A stretch of DNA of 64,000 nucleotides from Paenochrobactrum pullorum (GCF_041929845.1 NZ_JBHEEH010000001.1:744001-808000); one strand, 5' to 3'; positions 17,510 through 27,014 are shown, counted from the first letter of the stretch. The notes: generated by a model not told the origin, from the letters alone. A program made the numbers and translations.

Positions 17510-18418
17510 ATGCTTGAAATTGTGCCCACATATGAGCTTTATGGTGAAAAATCGGACGAAAAGCCGGATTTTTGGCTGCATTGTGAGACTATTTTCTCCC
17601 GAAGCAGCCTGCATCAGTTTGAAATTAAATTGCACCGGCATGATAATTTCTATCAGTTTCTTTACATTGAAAGCGGACATGGCAGTGTGTTTCTGGAGAA
17701 TGAAGCACTGGAATTCACCGGCCCATGCGCCATTTTGATGCCGCCGGATTTTAGCCACGGCTTTGCTTTTTCACGTGATATTGTTGGGCATATCACCACG
17801 ATTTTACAGTCGGAAATGCCGGTTTTACAAGATGGTCGATCATCAGCGGATTGGCTGAACAAGCCGCAATTGGTGCCGATGCATAATGCGTCAAGCCATA
17901 TACAGGATTACCTGGCTGCAACTATCCGGCTGATTTATGAAGAGTTTTCCGCCCGCAATCATCTGCGCAATCACATGTTGGAAATACATCTCACCAGTGC
18001 TTTGCTCATGGTTGGTCGTCATGCCGTGAAGGTTCATTCCGAACGGACAGGCTTTGTCATATCACAAGATGGCAGGCGCATGGAGCAGCTTTTGGAGTTG
18101 ATCCGCCGTCATTTTCGTGAGCATCTGCCGGTTGGTTTTTATGCTGAGGCTCTGCACCTGTCGCCTATTCATCTCAACCGTGTCACGCGTGAAATAACGG
18201 GGCAGACTGTGCAGGAACTGCTGAGCGTACAGTTGATTGAGGCGGCAAAGCGCGAACTGGTGGCGATGCCGCATTCGGTGCAGACAATCAGTTATAATCT
18301 TGGGTTTAGCGATCCCGCATATTTTTCCAGATTTTTCCAACGCGAAACCGGCCAAACACCAAGGCAATATCGTTTAAGCGAACATAAGCGCTTGAGTGAG
18401 CAGGCAGCGGAAGTTTGA
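17510..18418 (+). CDS. pobR: AraC-family activator of pobA
   Basis: A 302-residue regulator. The N-terminal part (about residues 35-120) is a cupin-like sensor domain (HRHDNFYQFLYIESGHGSVF, then LMPPDFSHGFAF). The C-terminal part (about 185-290) is the AraC DNA-binding domain with two helix-turn-helix units, including AEALHLSPIHLNRVTREITG and SYNLGFSDPAYFSRFFQRET. In Agrobacterium, PobR of this family activates pobA in response to 4-hydroxybenzoate. Divergent placement beside pobA supports the same role here. Confidence 0.9.
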   Translation: MLEIVPTYELYGEKSDEKPDFWLHCETIFSRSSLHQFEIKLHRHDNFYQFLYIESGHGSVFLENEALEFTGPCAILMPPDFSHGFAFSRDIVGHITTILQSEMPVLQDGRSSADWLNKPQLVPMHNASSHIQDYLAATIRLIYEEFSARNHLRNHMLEIHLTSALLMVGRHAVKVHSERTGFVISQDGRRMEQLLELIRRHFREHLPVGFYAEALHLSPIHLNRVTREITGQTVQELLSVQLIEAAKRELVAMPHSVQTISYNLGFSDPAYFSRFFQRETGQTPRQYRLSEHKRLSEQAAEV

Positions 18419-18424
18419 TCTCTT

Positions 18425-19180
18425 TTAGCCAAGCAAAGTGCGCAAGTCTTTTTGCGCTTTCAGCATGGCGGGTAAAAAGCGGCTGCGTAATTCCTCCACA
18501 GAAACATGAGCGACGGGCGCGCCGATATTGATGGCGGCAACCACTTGATTGCGATGATTGAAAACCGGCACGGCAATGGAACGCAACCCAAGTTCCAGCT
18601 CCTGATCGTTAATCGCATAACCAAGGCTTCGCACGTGATGAAGCTCCGCCGTTAAGTCGGCAATGGATGTGCGGGTAAATTCGGTTTTGGCTGTTCTGTC
18701 GCTGCTTTCAAGAATATTGAGTGCTTCTTCTTCCGGCAGGGCGCTGAGCAATACTCGTCCCATTGAAGCGCAATAGGCCGGCAGGCGGCTGCCGGATGTT
18801 AGATTGATCGAAATCACCCGCATTTGTGCGGCGCGTGCGATATAAACAATTTCATTGCCGTCCAGCACGGATGCAGAGGCGCTTTCACCAATTTCTTCGG
18901 AGAGTTGATCGAGTATGGGCTGGAGAATCGTTGGTAATGGCGTTGCCGATAAATAGGCATGGCCGAGACGGAGGATCTTTGGCTGTAGCATGAAGAATTT
19001 GCCGTCATATTCAGCATAACCCAGATGGGCAAGCGTTAGCAGGCAGCGTCTGGCGGTGGCGCGATCAAGGCCGGTTGCATTGGCAATATCAGTGATCGAC
19101 ATCCTTGGTTTATCGGCTGCAAAAGCCTCAATCACCTGTAAACCCTTGGCAAGACCACCGATAAAATCTGTTTTTTGCAT
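18425..19180 (-). CDS. pcaR: IclR-family regulator of the pca genes
   Basis: A 251-residue IclR-type protein. The N-terminal winged helix (about residues 8-70) includes ITDIANATGLDRATARRCLL. The C-terminal effector domain has the IclR cysteine and glycine features (LPAYCASMGRVLLSALPEEE, then ALNIGAPVAHVSVEEL). PcaR proteins sense beta-ketoadipate and control pcaIJF. The gene faces pcaI, with a 43-bp operator-like sequence between them that closely resembles the Pseudomonas PcaR site. It starts with ribosome binding site GGAGAG at 19180. It converges on pobR with a 6-base gap. Confidence 0.88.
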   Translation of the reverse strand: MQKTDFIGGLAKGLQVIEAFAADKPRMSITDIANATGLDRATARRCLLTLAHLGYAEYDGKFFMLQPKILRLGHAYLSATPLPTILQPILDQLSEEIGESASASVLDGNEIVYIARAAQMRVISINLTSGSRLPAYCASMGRVLLSALPEEEALNILESSDRTAKTEFTRTSIADLTAELHHVRSLGYAINDQELELGLRSIAVPVFNHRNQVVAAINIGAPVAHVSVEELRSRFLPAMLKAQKDLRTLLG

Positions 19181-19227
19181 TTTTCTCTCCGTAATCCGTG
19201 GTCTGTTTATTTGATTTGGTTGCGTTT

Positions 19228-19270
19228 AATTTGTGCGATTATTGAACAAATGTCAATTATCGCACAAATT
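19228..19270. promoter_or_regulatory. PcaR-like operator upstream of pcaI
   Basis: Perfect 12-bp inverted arms AATTTGTGCGAT (19228-19239) and ATCGCACAAATT (19259-19270) are separated by 19 bases. Read on the minus strand, 19233-19247 is GTTCAATAATCGCAC, one base different from the operator GTTCGATAATCGCAC I recall for Pseudomonas putida PcaR. The second arm, TGTCAATTATCGCAC at 19251-19265, is a poorer copy. It lies between divergent pcaR and pcaI. Confidence 0.7.
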
Positions 19271-19378
19271 ATTTGACCCACAAGAGCGATAATGCCTAAC
19301 CTTGGGCTCAAGAGGCAGTGCTGACCTTCGATAAGGGAAGGTATTGCGGGCGGATTTGAAATCGGGAGTTAATCAGTT

Positions 19379-20230
19379 ATGGCGCGTATAATGACGCTCG
19401 CCCAAGCGATTGCAGAGAATGTCAAAGACGGTGATACGGTTGCAATGGAAGGGTTTACCCACCTTATTCCCTATGCAGCAGGTCATGAAGTGATACGTCA
19501 GGGGCGCAAAGACCTGACCATTATTCGTATGACTCCGGACATTCTTTATGATCAGCTGATTGGTGTTGGCGCTGTCAAAAAGATGAAATTTTCTTGGGGC
19601 GGCAATCCGGGCGTTGGCTCGTTGCATCGTTTCCGTGATGCGGTGGAAAAACACTGGCCCAATAAGTTGGAAGTGGAAGAACACTCCCATGCAGCAATGG
19701 CCAATGCTTATGAAGCAGGGGCAGCGAATTTACCATTTGCGATGTTGCGGGGGTTTATCGGCGCTGATCTGCCCAAAGTTAATCCAGCGATTAAATCTGT
19801 CACTTGCCCGTTTACCGGTGAAATACTGGCAGCCGTTCCCTCTATTCGCCCTGATGTAACACTTATCCATGCGCAGCGTGCTGACCGCAAGGGCAATGTG
19901 TTGATTGAAGGCATTGTCGGTGTGCAAAAGGAAGCGGTTTTGGCAGCGAAACGCTCGGTTATAACAGTTGAAGAAATCGTTGACGAGTTGCAACCGGCTT
20001 CTCCCAACTCGCTGGTTTTGCCTTCATGGGCGGTCACAGCTGTCGTTGCTGTTCCGGGCGGTGCTTTCCCATCTTATGCGCAAGGTTATTACAAACGCAA
20101 CAATGCTTTTTATCTGGCATGGGATGAAATCGCGCGTGATCGCGATAGTTTCCAGCAATGGGTGAAGAAAAATATTCTGGAAAAAACACCGGAAGATTTT
20201 GCCCAATATGCCAAAGCGGCCAAGAATTAA
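19379..20230 (+). CDS. pcaI: 3-oxoadipate CoA-transferase, subunit A
   Basis: A 283-residue alpha subunit of the enzyme that moves CoA from succinyl-CoA to beta-ketoadipate. It belongs to the longer type (about 280 residues) seen in many alphaproteobacteria and related to glutaconate CoA-transferase. The glycine-rich CoA-transferase segments DTVAMEGFTHLIPYAAGHE and MKFSWGGNPGVGSLHRFRDA are visible. It heads the pcaIJF operon and overlaps nothing; pcaJ follows after 13 bases. Confidence 0.92.
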   Translation: MARIMTLAQAIAENVKDGDTVAMEGFTHLIPYAAGHEVIRQGRKDLTIIRMTPDILYDQLIGVGAVKKMKFSWGGNPGVGSLHRFRDAVEKHWPNKLEVEEHSHAAMANAYEAGAANLPFAMLRGFIGADLPKVNPAIKSVTCPFTGEILAAVPSIRPDVTLIHAQRADRKGNVLIEGIVGVQKEAVLAAKRSVITVEEIVDELQPASPNSLVLPSWAVTAVVAVPGGAFPSYAQGYYKRNNAFYLAWDEIARDRDSFQQWVKKNILEKTPEDFAQYAKAAKN

Positions 20231-20243
20231 GCGGGAGAGCGTA

Positions 20244-21017
20244 ATGTCTGATTTTACTGCAAATGAGATGATGACCATTGCTGCTGCACGGTCGTTGACC
20301 AATGAAGACGTGTGTTTTGTCGGTATCGGTGCGCCGTCTGCCGCCTGCAATGTGGCGCGGTTGACCCATGCGCCCGACATTACCTTGATTTATGAAAGCG
20401 GTACTGTTGGCACCAAGCCGGATGTGTTGCCGCTTTCTATCGGTGACGGCGAATTATGCGATACAGCTTTGTTTACGGTCTCGGTGCCGGAAATGTTCCG
20501 CTACTGGTTGCAGGGTGGCCATGTCACGACCGGCTTTTTGGGTGGCGCGCAGATCGACCGTTTTGCCAATTTGAACACGACTGTGGTTGGCGATTACGAT
20601 CAGCCAAAAGTGCGTTTGCCGGGTGGTGGTGGCGCGCCGGAAATTGCCTCAAATTGCGGCCAGATTTTTATCACTATGGCGCTCAGCAAACGCGGTTTTG
20701 TTGAAAAACTTCCCTTTATTACCTCGATGGGGCATGGCGAAGGCGGCAATTACCGCGAGCGTTTGGGGCTAAAAACAAAAGGCCCGACCCGTGTGATTAC
20801 GGACTTGTGTATTCTGGAACCGGATGAGACAACAAAAGAGCTGACGGTGACATCCATCCATCATGGTGTCAGCCGTGAAGAGATCGTTGAGAATTGCGGT
20901 TGGGATATTCGTTTTGCCGATCATATGGTGGAAACACCGGTGCCAACGGAAAATGAATTGAGCGTGTTGCGTGATATCCATGCCCGTACCAAACGTGCGC
21001 ACCAAGGGGAGGCGTAA
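20244..21017 (+). CDS. pcaJ: 3-oxoadipate CoA-transferase, subunit B
   Basis: A 257-residue beta subunit. CoA-transferase features are CFVGIGAPSAACNVARLTHA near residue 26, the ESGTVGTKP motif near 52, whose glutamate is the expected acyl carrier of the family, and LPGGGGAPEIASNCG near 125. The ATG at 20244 is preceded by GGGAGAG; a longer reading would run into pcaI. It forms a heteromer with PcaI in the cytoplasm. Confidence 0.92.
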   Translation: MSDFTANEMMTIAAARSLTNEDVCFVGIGAPSAACNVARLTHAPDITLIYESGTVGTKPDVLPLSIGDGELCDTALFTVSVPEMFRYWLQGGHVTTGFLGGAQIDRFANLNTTVVGDYDQPKVRLPGGGGAPEIASNCGQIFITMALSKRGFVEKLPFITSMGHGEGGNYRERLGLKTKGPTRVITDLCILEPDETTKELTVTSIHHGVSREEIVENCGWDIRFADHMVETPVPTENELSVLRDIHARTKRAHQGEA

Positions 21018-21024
21018 AGCTATC

Positions 21025-22227
21025 ATGAGTGAAGCTTATATTTGCGATTATATCCGCACACCAATTGGCCGTTATGGTGGTGCTTTGTCTTCTGTACGCG
21101 CGGATGATTTAGGGGCTGTTCCACTGCGTGCGCTGATGGCACGCAATCCCAATGTGGATTGGGAAGCTATTGATGATGTGATTTACGGTTCTGCCAATCA
21201 GGCGGGTGAAGATAATCGTAATGTGGCGCGCATGTCTTTGTTGCTAGCCGGTTTGCCGGTTAATATTTCCGGAACCACCATCAATCGTCTTTGCGGATCC
21301 GGCATGGATGCGGTGATTTATGCAGCCCGTGCTATCCGTGCCGGAGAAGCGGAATTGATGATTGCAGGTGGCGTGGAAAGCATGAGCCGAGCGCCTTTTG
21401 TGATGCCGAAGGCCGAGAGTGCTTTTTCGCGTAAAGCCGAGATTTATGACACCACCATTGGCTGGCGCTTCATCAACCCATTGATGAAAAAGCAATATGG
21501 CGTCGATTCTATGCCGGAAACCGGTGAGAATGTTGCGGCTGATTACAGTATTTCGCGTACCGATCAGGATGTTTTTGCACTGCGCAGCCAGCAAAAGGCC
21601 AAGGCAGCACAAGATAATGGCCGCTTGGCACAAGAAATCACGCCAGTTTCTATTCCGCAGCGTAAAGGTGATCCGGTTGTGGTGGAGGTGGATGAGCATC
21701 CGCGCCAAACGACCATGGAAGCACTGGCCAAACTTGGCACACCTTTCCGCGAGGGGGGCAGTGTAACCGCCGGCAATGCATCCGGCGTCAATGATGGCGC
21801 CGCCGCGCTGATTATCGCTTCTGAAGAAGCGGTCAATAAATATGGGCTGACACCTATTGCCCGCATTATGGGTGGCGCTTCTGCCGGTGTTAGCCCTCGC
21901 ATTATGGGCGTGGGGCCTGTGCCTGCCAGCCAAAAACTTTGTGCACGTCTTGGCCTCAAACCGCACCAGTTTGACGTGGTGGAGCTCAATGAAGCATTCG
22001 CGTCACAAGGTTTGGCCGTCTTGCGCGAGCTGGGCTTGGCGGATGATGCGGCTGAAGTAAATCCGAATGGTGGCGCGATTGCACTTGGTCATCCGCTTGG
22101 TATGTCGGGTGCGCGTATCACCGGTACGGCTGCATTGGAACTGCATTTGACTGGCAAAAAATATGCACTTGCTACTATGTGTGTGGGTGTTGGGCAGGGT
22201 ATCGCGGTTGCATTGGAACGCGAATAA
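21025..22227 (+). CDS. pcaF: 3-oxoadipyl-CoA thiolase
   Basis: A 400-residue thiolase that cleaves beta-ketoadipyl-CoA with CoA into succinyl-CoA and acetyl-CoA, the last step of the pathway. The acyl-accepting cysteine is in NRLCGSGMDAV at about residue 90. The catalytic histidine is in GGAIALGHPLGMSGAR near 350, and the second cysteine in TMCVGVGQG near 386. The start at 21025 lies 7 bases after the pcaJ stop and follows GGGGAGG at the end of pcaJ. A strong terminator follows the gene. Confidence 0.96.
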   Translation: MSEAYICDYIRTPIGRYGGALSSVRADDLGAVPLRALMARNPNVDWEAIDDVIYGSANQAGEDNRNVARMSLLLAGLPVNISGTTINRLCGSGMDAVIYAARAIRAGEAELMIAGGVESMSRAPFVMPKAESAFSRKAEIYDTTIGWRFINPLMKKQYGVDSMPETGENVAADYSISRTDQDVFALRSQQKAKAAQDNGRLAQEITPVSIPQRKGDPVVVEVDEHPRQTTMEALAKLGTPFREGGSVTAGNASGVNDGAAALIIASEEAVNKYGLTPIARIMGGASAGVSPRIMGVGPVPASQKLCARLGLKPHQFDVVELNEAFASQGLAVLRELGLADDAAEVNPNGGAIALGHPLGMSGARITGTAALELHLTGKKYALATMCVGVGQGIAVALERE

Positions 22228-22250
22228 GTTGCGCTAAAATTAAACGTACA

Positions 22251-22287
22251 AAAGCGCAAGGTTTCATCAAAACCTTGCGCTTTTTTG
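22251..22287 (+). terminator. Terminator of pcaIJF
   Basis: A perfect 12-bp stem AGCGCAAGGTTT (22253-22264) / AAACCTTGCGCT (22270-22281), with a 5-base loop and a run of Ts. The upstream A-rich flank gives a shorter T run on the other strand, so it may also stop the convergent MFS transcript. Confidence 0.92.
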
Positions 22288-22301
22288 TTTGTGTCTGCGT
22301 G

Positions 22302-23504
22302 TCAGGCGATGGCCTGACGCACTTTCTTTTTGTTGTGAGCCTGAATCATCAAAGGAATGATGATGACGGTGACAATCGGGAACACCATCCAGTTAATCGC
22401 TTCCCAGCCGGATGCTGAAAGTAATGTGCCGGAGGAGAAAGAAGCAACGGCGACAGTGCCGAAAATTAGGAAGTCATTGGCACCCTGCACACGGCCGCGT
22501 TCTTCTGGCGTATGGCATTCGGTAACAAGTGCGGTGGCACCAATAAAGCTTAAATTCCAGCCGACACCAAGCAGCACGAGCGATGACCAGAAATTGCCAA
22601 GTTCAAGACCGGCCAGTGCGACAGCACTGGAAGCGGCAATCAGCAACAAGCCAACAGCGGTGACGGTTTCTTTGCCGAAGCGGGCAATCAGGCTGCCGGT
22701 GAAAAAGCTTGGGCCAAACATCGCAAGCACGTGCCATTGGATGCCCATGGCAGCTTCACCAACGGTAAAGCCGCAGCCGACCATCGCAATAGGCGAGGCG
22801 GTCATGACAAAGCTCATCAGAGCATAGGAAACCATGCCGGCGGCAACCGCAAGAACGAAGCGCGGGCTTTTGATGATTTCGCTTAATGGGCGTCCTTGTC
22901 TTACATCCGTTTTGGCAGGTTTTTTCTCGCGCGGCACTTTGAGCATCATGATGACAGGAATCGCAAGCGCTGCCAAAGCGGCCTGGCTTAAGAAGCTTCC
23001 GGCAAATGGTGCGGTAATAAAGGCATCACGCGTCCATATCACAAGTTGCGGCCCGATCACCGCCGCCGCAAGCCCGCCGATCATCACATAAGAGATGGCC
23101 TTTGCTTTAAATTCGCCGGTGGCAGCATCAGCCGCAGCAAAGCGATAACTCTGAACATAAGAGCCGTAAAAACCGGCCACAAATGTACCGAGACAAAAAA
23201 TCAGGAAGCTTTGGCTGACAATACCAAAAGTGGCAATCAGACCGGAAATCAATCCGATAGTTGCACCAAATAAATAGCCGGTACGGCGGCCATAATAGCG
23301 CATAGAAATGGCGGCTGGAATTGTACCGGCAGCAAGGCCTAAATTGAACAGGCTGACCGGAAGTGTCACAAGGGTTGGATCAGGGGTAAGCATTTGTCCG
23401 ACAATGCCGCCCAGTGAAATGATAATTGGCGGAGCGGCTGCACCTAAAGCCTGAGCGGCGGTGAGCACCATAACATTGCGGCGCGCGAGCGCTTGATCGG
23501 ACAT
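22302..23504 (-). CDS. MFS transporter in the pca island
   Basis: A 400-residue major facilitator with about 12 membrane segments. The loop 2-3 motif appears as SMRYYGRRTGYLFGATIG near residue 67. A cytoplasmic loop after helix 6 (REKKPAKTDVRQGRPLSEI) separates the halves. It lies between pcaF and the ABC importer, which suggests transport of an aromatic acid or an intermediate, but the substrate cannot be read. The start is taken at 23504 (MSDQALARRN), preceded by a weak AGGG. A longer form from 23549 adds 15 charged residues and has no clear ribosome binding site. Confidence 0.82.
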   Translation of the reverse strand: MSDQALARRNVMVLTAAQALGAAAPPIIISLGGIVGQMLTPDPTLVTLPVSLFNLGLAAGTIPAAISMRYYGRRTGYLFGATIGLISGLIATFGIVSQSFLIFCLGTFVAGFYGSYVQSYRFAAADAATGEFKAKAISYVMIGGLAAAVIGPQLVIWTRDAFITAPFAGSFLSQAALAALAIPVIMMLKVPREKKPAKTDVRQGRPLSEIIKSPRFVLAVAAGMVSYALMSFVMTASPIAMVGCGFTVGEAAMGIQWHVLAMFGPSFFTGSLIARFGKETVTAVGLLLIAASSAVALAGLELGNFWSSLVLLGVGWNLSFIGATALVTECHTPEERGRVQGANDFLIFGTVAVASFSSGTLLSASGWEAINWMVFPIVTVIIIPLMIQAHNKKKVRQAIA

Positions 23505-23699
23505 TGTAGAACCCTGTTTCTCATCCTCACTGAAATATCCTTTGGACATTCAGATCAGGATTAGCTTACTAAATACTGTGCATAGAATGGAAAAATATTC
23601 CTTTATGAGTATTTTTTAAATAGCAGGATTTCAGGAAGATTTATATCCTTATTATAAATTTTAACTCTTTTTGCATGAGCAGAATTGAGGGAGACGGGT

Positions 23700-24416
23700 T
23701 TAATGCAGCCCGCCGACACCCAATAAATGTTCAACTGTTTCTTTATCCGCTGATAATTGCGCAGAACTGCCTGACCATGCAATTTGGCCACGTTCCAGAA
23801 TAACGACCCGATCAGCAAAATCGAGAGCACTTTGAATGCGCTGCTCTACCAGCAGTAAAGTCATTTTTCCTGATTGCGCCAGTGAGGAAAAGGCGGCCAT
23901 CAGCTCTTCGCAGATAACCGGTGCCAAACCTTCCAATGGCTCATCAAGCAACAACAAAGTCGGGTTGCCTAAAATAGAGCGCGCAGTGGAGAGCATTTGC
24001 TGCTCGCCACCAGATAATTGTGAGCCCAAATTCTTGCGCCGTTCTTTAAGGCGCGGAAACATATCATAGGCTTCTTCAATTGCTATTTGCGGGCGCTTTT
24101 TTAAACCCACAAACAGGTTTTCTTCAACGGTTAGTGTCGGGAAAATATCACGTGTCTGCGGTACATAGCCAAGCCCTGCCAGTGCGCGGGCGGCAGGTGC
24201 CAATGTGGTGATGTTTTTATCACCTAATAAAATCTCGCCACTATAGCGTTTGGTTTGTCCGGCAATGGAAGCGAAAAGACTGGTTTTACCCACACCATTG
24301 CGTCCTAAAATGGCCAACCGCGCACCCGGTTCGACTTTGAGAGAGATATTTTCAATGACGCGGGTCGGGCCATAGCCGCTGCTTAAATTACGGATTTCCA
24401 GTGATGCAGCACTCAT
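23700..24416 (-). CDS. pcaX: HAAT-type ABC importer, ATP-binding protein 2 (LivF-like)
   Basis: A 238-residue ATPase of the LivF class. It has Walker A GRNGVGKTS near residue 38, signature LSGGEQQMLSTARSI near 134 and Walker B LLLLDEPLEGLAP near 154. It is the last gene of a five-gene importer for an aromatic or carboxylate substrate. The symbol follows the protocatechuate importer pcaMNVWX of Sinorhizobium meliloti, by position inside a pca island and by the PcaQ box at the front of the operon. The family is certain and the substrate is inferred. It overlaps the preceding gene by 4 bases. Confidence 0.85.
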   Translation of the reverse strand: MSAASLEIRNLSSGYGPTRVIENISLKVEPGARLAILGRNGVGKTSLFASIAGQTKRYSGEILLGDKNITTLAPAARALAGLGYVPQTRDIFPTLTVEENLFVGLKKRPQIAIEEAYDMFPRLKERRKNLGSQLSGGEQQMLSTARSILGNPTLLLLDEPLEGLAPVICEELMAAFSSLAQSGKMTLLLVEQRIQSALDFADRVVILERGQIAWSGSSAQLSADKETVEHLLGVGGLH

Positions 24417-25162
24417 TGCGCATAACTCCCTAAATAAGCGGCACGCACTTGCGCATCCTGCACGACATCTTCCGGCAGGCCGTCAAAAATAACAGCACCT
24501 GCGGCCAGCACGATCACCCGTTTGGCAAAGCGGAAAACCAGCTCCATGTCATGTTCAATCATGATCACGGCAAGGTCGGACGGCAGTTCATCCAGTGCCT
24601 GTTCGATGCGGGCGGTTTCACTTTGCGGCACACCGGCAGCAGGTTCATCCAGCAGGAGAACTTTTGGGCGCAGCGCCAATGCCAGTGCAATTTCCAGCAA
24701 TCTCTGCTGACCATAGGCAATTTCACTGACCCTCAATTGTGCCAGTTCCGAGAGGCCAAGAATATGGAGGATTTCGTGCGTTTCATCCATGACAGCAGCC
24801 ATGTGACGGTAATTGCCGAAAATGCGCGATGTTTTGCCATCGCGCTGCAAGATTGCCAGTGCGACATGTTCCTCCGGTGTCATTTCATAGAAAAGCCGTG
24901 TCACCTGAAAAGATCGCACCAAACCACGCTTCACTCGCTGCATCGCACTTAAATGAGTGATGTCTTTGTCATTCAACGAGACATAACCGGAGGAGGGTAC
25001 CAGATTACCGGTGACAAGATTAACAAAGGTGGTTTTACCGGCACCATTAGGCCCGATCAGTGCTACGCGCTCACCTTTGGCAATCGAGATGGATACATCA
25101 TTGGTGACAGCCAATCCGCCAAAGTTTTTACGTAAATTGCTGACTTCAAAGATCGTGCTCAT
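24413..25162 (-). CDS. pcaW: HAAT-type ABC importer, ATP-binding protein 1 (LivG-like)
   Basis: A 249-residue ATPase of the LivG class with Walker A GPNGAGKTT near residue 38, signature AYGQQRLLEIALAL (the degenerate form usual in LivG) near 146 and Walker B KVLLLDEPAAGV near 165. The start at 25162 shares one base with the stop of the upstream permease (TGATG), so translation is coupled. A longer reading from 25270 lies inside that permease and is not credible. Symbol by analogy with pcaMNVWX. Confidence 0.85.
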   Translation of the reverse strand: MSTIFEVSNLRKNFGGLAVTNDVSISIAKGERVALIGPNGAGKTTFVNLVTGNLVPSSGYVSLNDKDITHLSAMQRVKRGLVRSFQVTRLFYEMTPEEHVALAILQRDGKTSRIFGNYRHMAAVMDETHEILHILGLSELAQLRVSEIAYGQQRLLEIALALALRPKVLLLDEPAAGVPQSETARIEQALDELPSDLAVIMIEHDMELVFRFAKRVIVLAAGAVIFDGLPEDVVQDAQVRAAYLGSYAQ

Positions 25163-26148
25163 CAGCTTCGACCTTTCCTGTTGGAAATAAACTGCACGGC
25201 TGTGCCGTAAAGGCCGCGGGGTGCAAAGAGAACAACAGCGATGAGCAATGCGCCAACCATGGTGAGCCAATGGAATGGATTGGCGGCAGAGACCACATCT
25301 TCAAACCACATGAAGGAGATGGTGCCGATCAATGCGCCATAAAGCGAACCGGTGCCGCCCAAAACCAGCATGACCAGACTTTCGGCCGACATGGTGAATG
25401 AGAGGCTGTCGAGACCGACCACTTGCGTGGAAATCGCGTTTAACGAGCCGCCGATACCAGCGACAAAACCGGAGATCACATACATCTGCAACTGGGCTTG
25501 TTGGACTGAAGCCCCCATGGAAGATATGCGAATTTCATCTTCTTTTATGCCACGGCACAACATGCCAAATGGCGAACGCACGATTAATTTCAGCAGTGCA
25601 AAGACAATGACCAAAAGCACGATGGCATAAACATAAACCGTGCGCCCCCAGAGATCGAATTCGAATATGCCAAGCAATGGTGACGGCATGATACCACTCA
25701 AACCATCACTGCCACCTGTCCAGCTGGAGAGTTTATTAGCCGCTTCATGGAAGAGGTGTACCACTGCAATGGACAAGACCAATTGTGCAAGCCCATGGGC
25801 ACGCAGGATGATGAAACCGGAAAAAAATCCTGCAATCGCGCCGCCAGTCGCACCTATCAGTGTCATCAAGATCGGGTCATGGATGCCGAAATGGGCAGAG
25901 GCAATGCCAGCACTATAGGCACCGGCACCAAAAAGCGCGGCATGGCCAAGCGTGGCAATGCCGCAATAGCCGGTGACAAGATCAAGTGACAGTACCAAAA
26001 GGGCAATCGCTACAATGCGGGTGAGCAATGCCAGATTGTCGGGAAACAGAAAGTAAGCGACAATGCTGCATAAAATGATGATGCCAAGGCCGATCAAGCC
26101 GACGAGCCGTGGTCGACGTGGTATTGAGGTCGCAGAGAATGTGTTCAT
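25162..26148 (-). CDS. pcaV: HAAT-type ABC importer, permease 2 (LivM-like)
   Basis: A 328-residue membrane protein with about ten hydrophobic segments. The LivM-type core is DLVTGYCGIATLGHAALFGAGAYSAG near residue 55, and a VLGGTGSLYGALIGT segment lies near 270. It forms the channel with the LivH-like protein. It overlaps that gene by 4 bases. Symbol by analogy; the family assignment is firm. Confidence 0.85.
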   Translation of the reverse strand: MNTFSATSIPRRPRLVGLIGLGIIILCSIVAYFLFPDNLALLTRIVAIALLVLSLDLVTGYCGIATLGHAALFGAGAYSAGIASAHFGIHDPILMTLIGATGGAIAGFFSGFIILRAHGLAQLVLSIAVVHLFHEAANKLSSWTGGSDGLSGIMPSPLLGIFEFDLWGRTVYVYAIVLLVIVFALLKLIVRSPFGMLCRGIKEDEIRISSMGASVQQAQLQMYVISGFVAGIGGSLNAISTQVVGLDSLSFTMSAESLVMLVLGGTGSLYGALIGTISFMWFEDVVSAANPFHWLTMVGALLIAVVLFAPRGLYGTAVQFISNRKGRS

Positions 26149-27014
26149 TTGTTTTTCAATCTCCCTGCCAGCCCGCGCGGGAATAATGTGACGATGATAA
26201 TAACCGCCAGATAGAAGAAGAATTCACCATATTCAGGGGCGAGATAGCGCGCTGTGGTGTCGATGCCGCCAAGTAGCAGACAGGCAATCAATGCACCCGG
26301 AATGGAGCCTGGGCCACCCACAGAAACAACTACCAGAAATGTCACCATATAACGCAGGGCATAATATGGTTCCAATGGCAGCATTTCTGCTCCCACGACG
26401 CCGCCAAAAGCGGCCAATGCGATGGCGAGTGCAAAGCTGACTGCATAGATAATCTCTGTACGCACGCCCAAAGCTGCAGCCATATTGGCATTGTCGACGG
26501 CTGCACGTAATTTGATACCGAAGCTGGTGCGCTCAATCAAATACCAGAGACCGCCGGCAACAATCAGCCCGCAAAGGATCGCAAAAAGCCGGTGCTTGGC
26601 GATTGAACGAAAACCCAGATCAACCGAGCCGCGCAAGGTTTCGGCAATCGGTACGGTTTTAAGAGTGGGGCCAAAAATATAATTGGTAAGCCCGATGATG
26701 CAAAAAGTGATGCCGATGGTCATCAGCACTTGGGTGAGTTCCGGTGCGCCATAAATACGCCGATAAAGCAATTTTTCCAATGGAATTGCAATAATGACAG
26801 TGCAGACAACAGCCAGTAAAATCGCAAGGCTGTAATGAAGGCCGAGTGCTTGGGTGGCATAAGAAGCGAAATAACCACCGATCATCGCAAAGGCACCATG
26901 GGCAAGATTGACAACGCGCATCAGACCCATTGTTACAGACAGGCCGATGGAGATGACAAAAAGCACCATGCCGTATGCGAGGGCATCGACAGCTATGCTG
27001 AGCACGGTTTGCAT
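26145..27014 (-). CDS. pcaN: HAAT-type ABC importer, permease 1 (LivH-like)
   Basis: A 289-residue membrane protein with about eight hydrophobic segments and the LivH signature SVTMGLMRVVNLAHGAFAMIGGY near residue 26, plus SVGGPGSIPGALIACLLLGG near 230. AGGA precedes the ATG. A 153-bp gap with a hairpin separates it from the upstream binding-protein gene. Symbol by analogy with the S. meliloti protocatechuate importer. Confidence 0.85.
   Translation of the reverse strand: MQTVLSIAVDALAYGMVLFVISIGLSVTMGLMRVVNLAHGAFAMIGGYFASYATQALGLHYSLAILLAVVCTVIIAIPLEKLLYRRIYGAPELTQVLMTIGITFCIIGLTNYIFGPTLKTVPIAETLRGSVDLGFRSIAKHRLFAILCGLIVAGGLWYLIERTSFGIKLRAAVDNANMAAALGVRTEIIYAVSFALAIALAAFGGVVGAEMLPLEPYYALRYMVTFLVVVSVGGPGSIPGALIACLLLGGIDTTARYLAPEYGEFFFYLAVIIIVTLFPRGLAGRLKNK

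Noticed and set aside
21244..21966. A 240-codon open frame antisense to pcaF
   Set aside because: It is rich in histidine, arginine and cysteine, as expected from an opposite-strand reading of a thiolase gene. No start signal.
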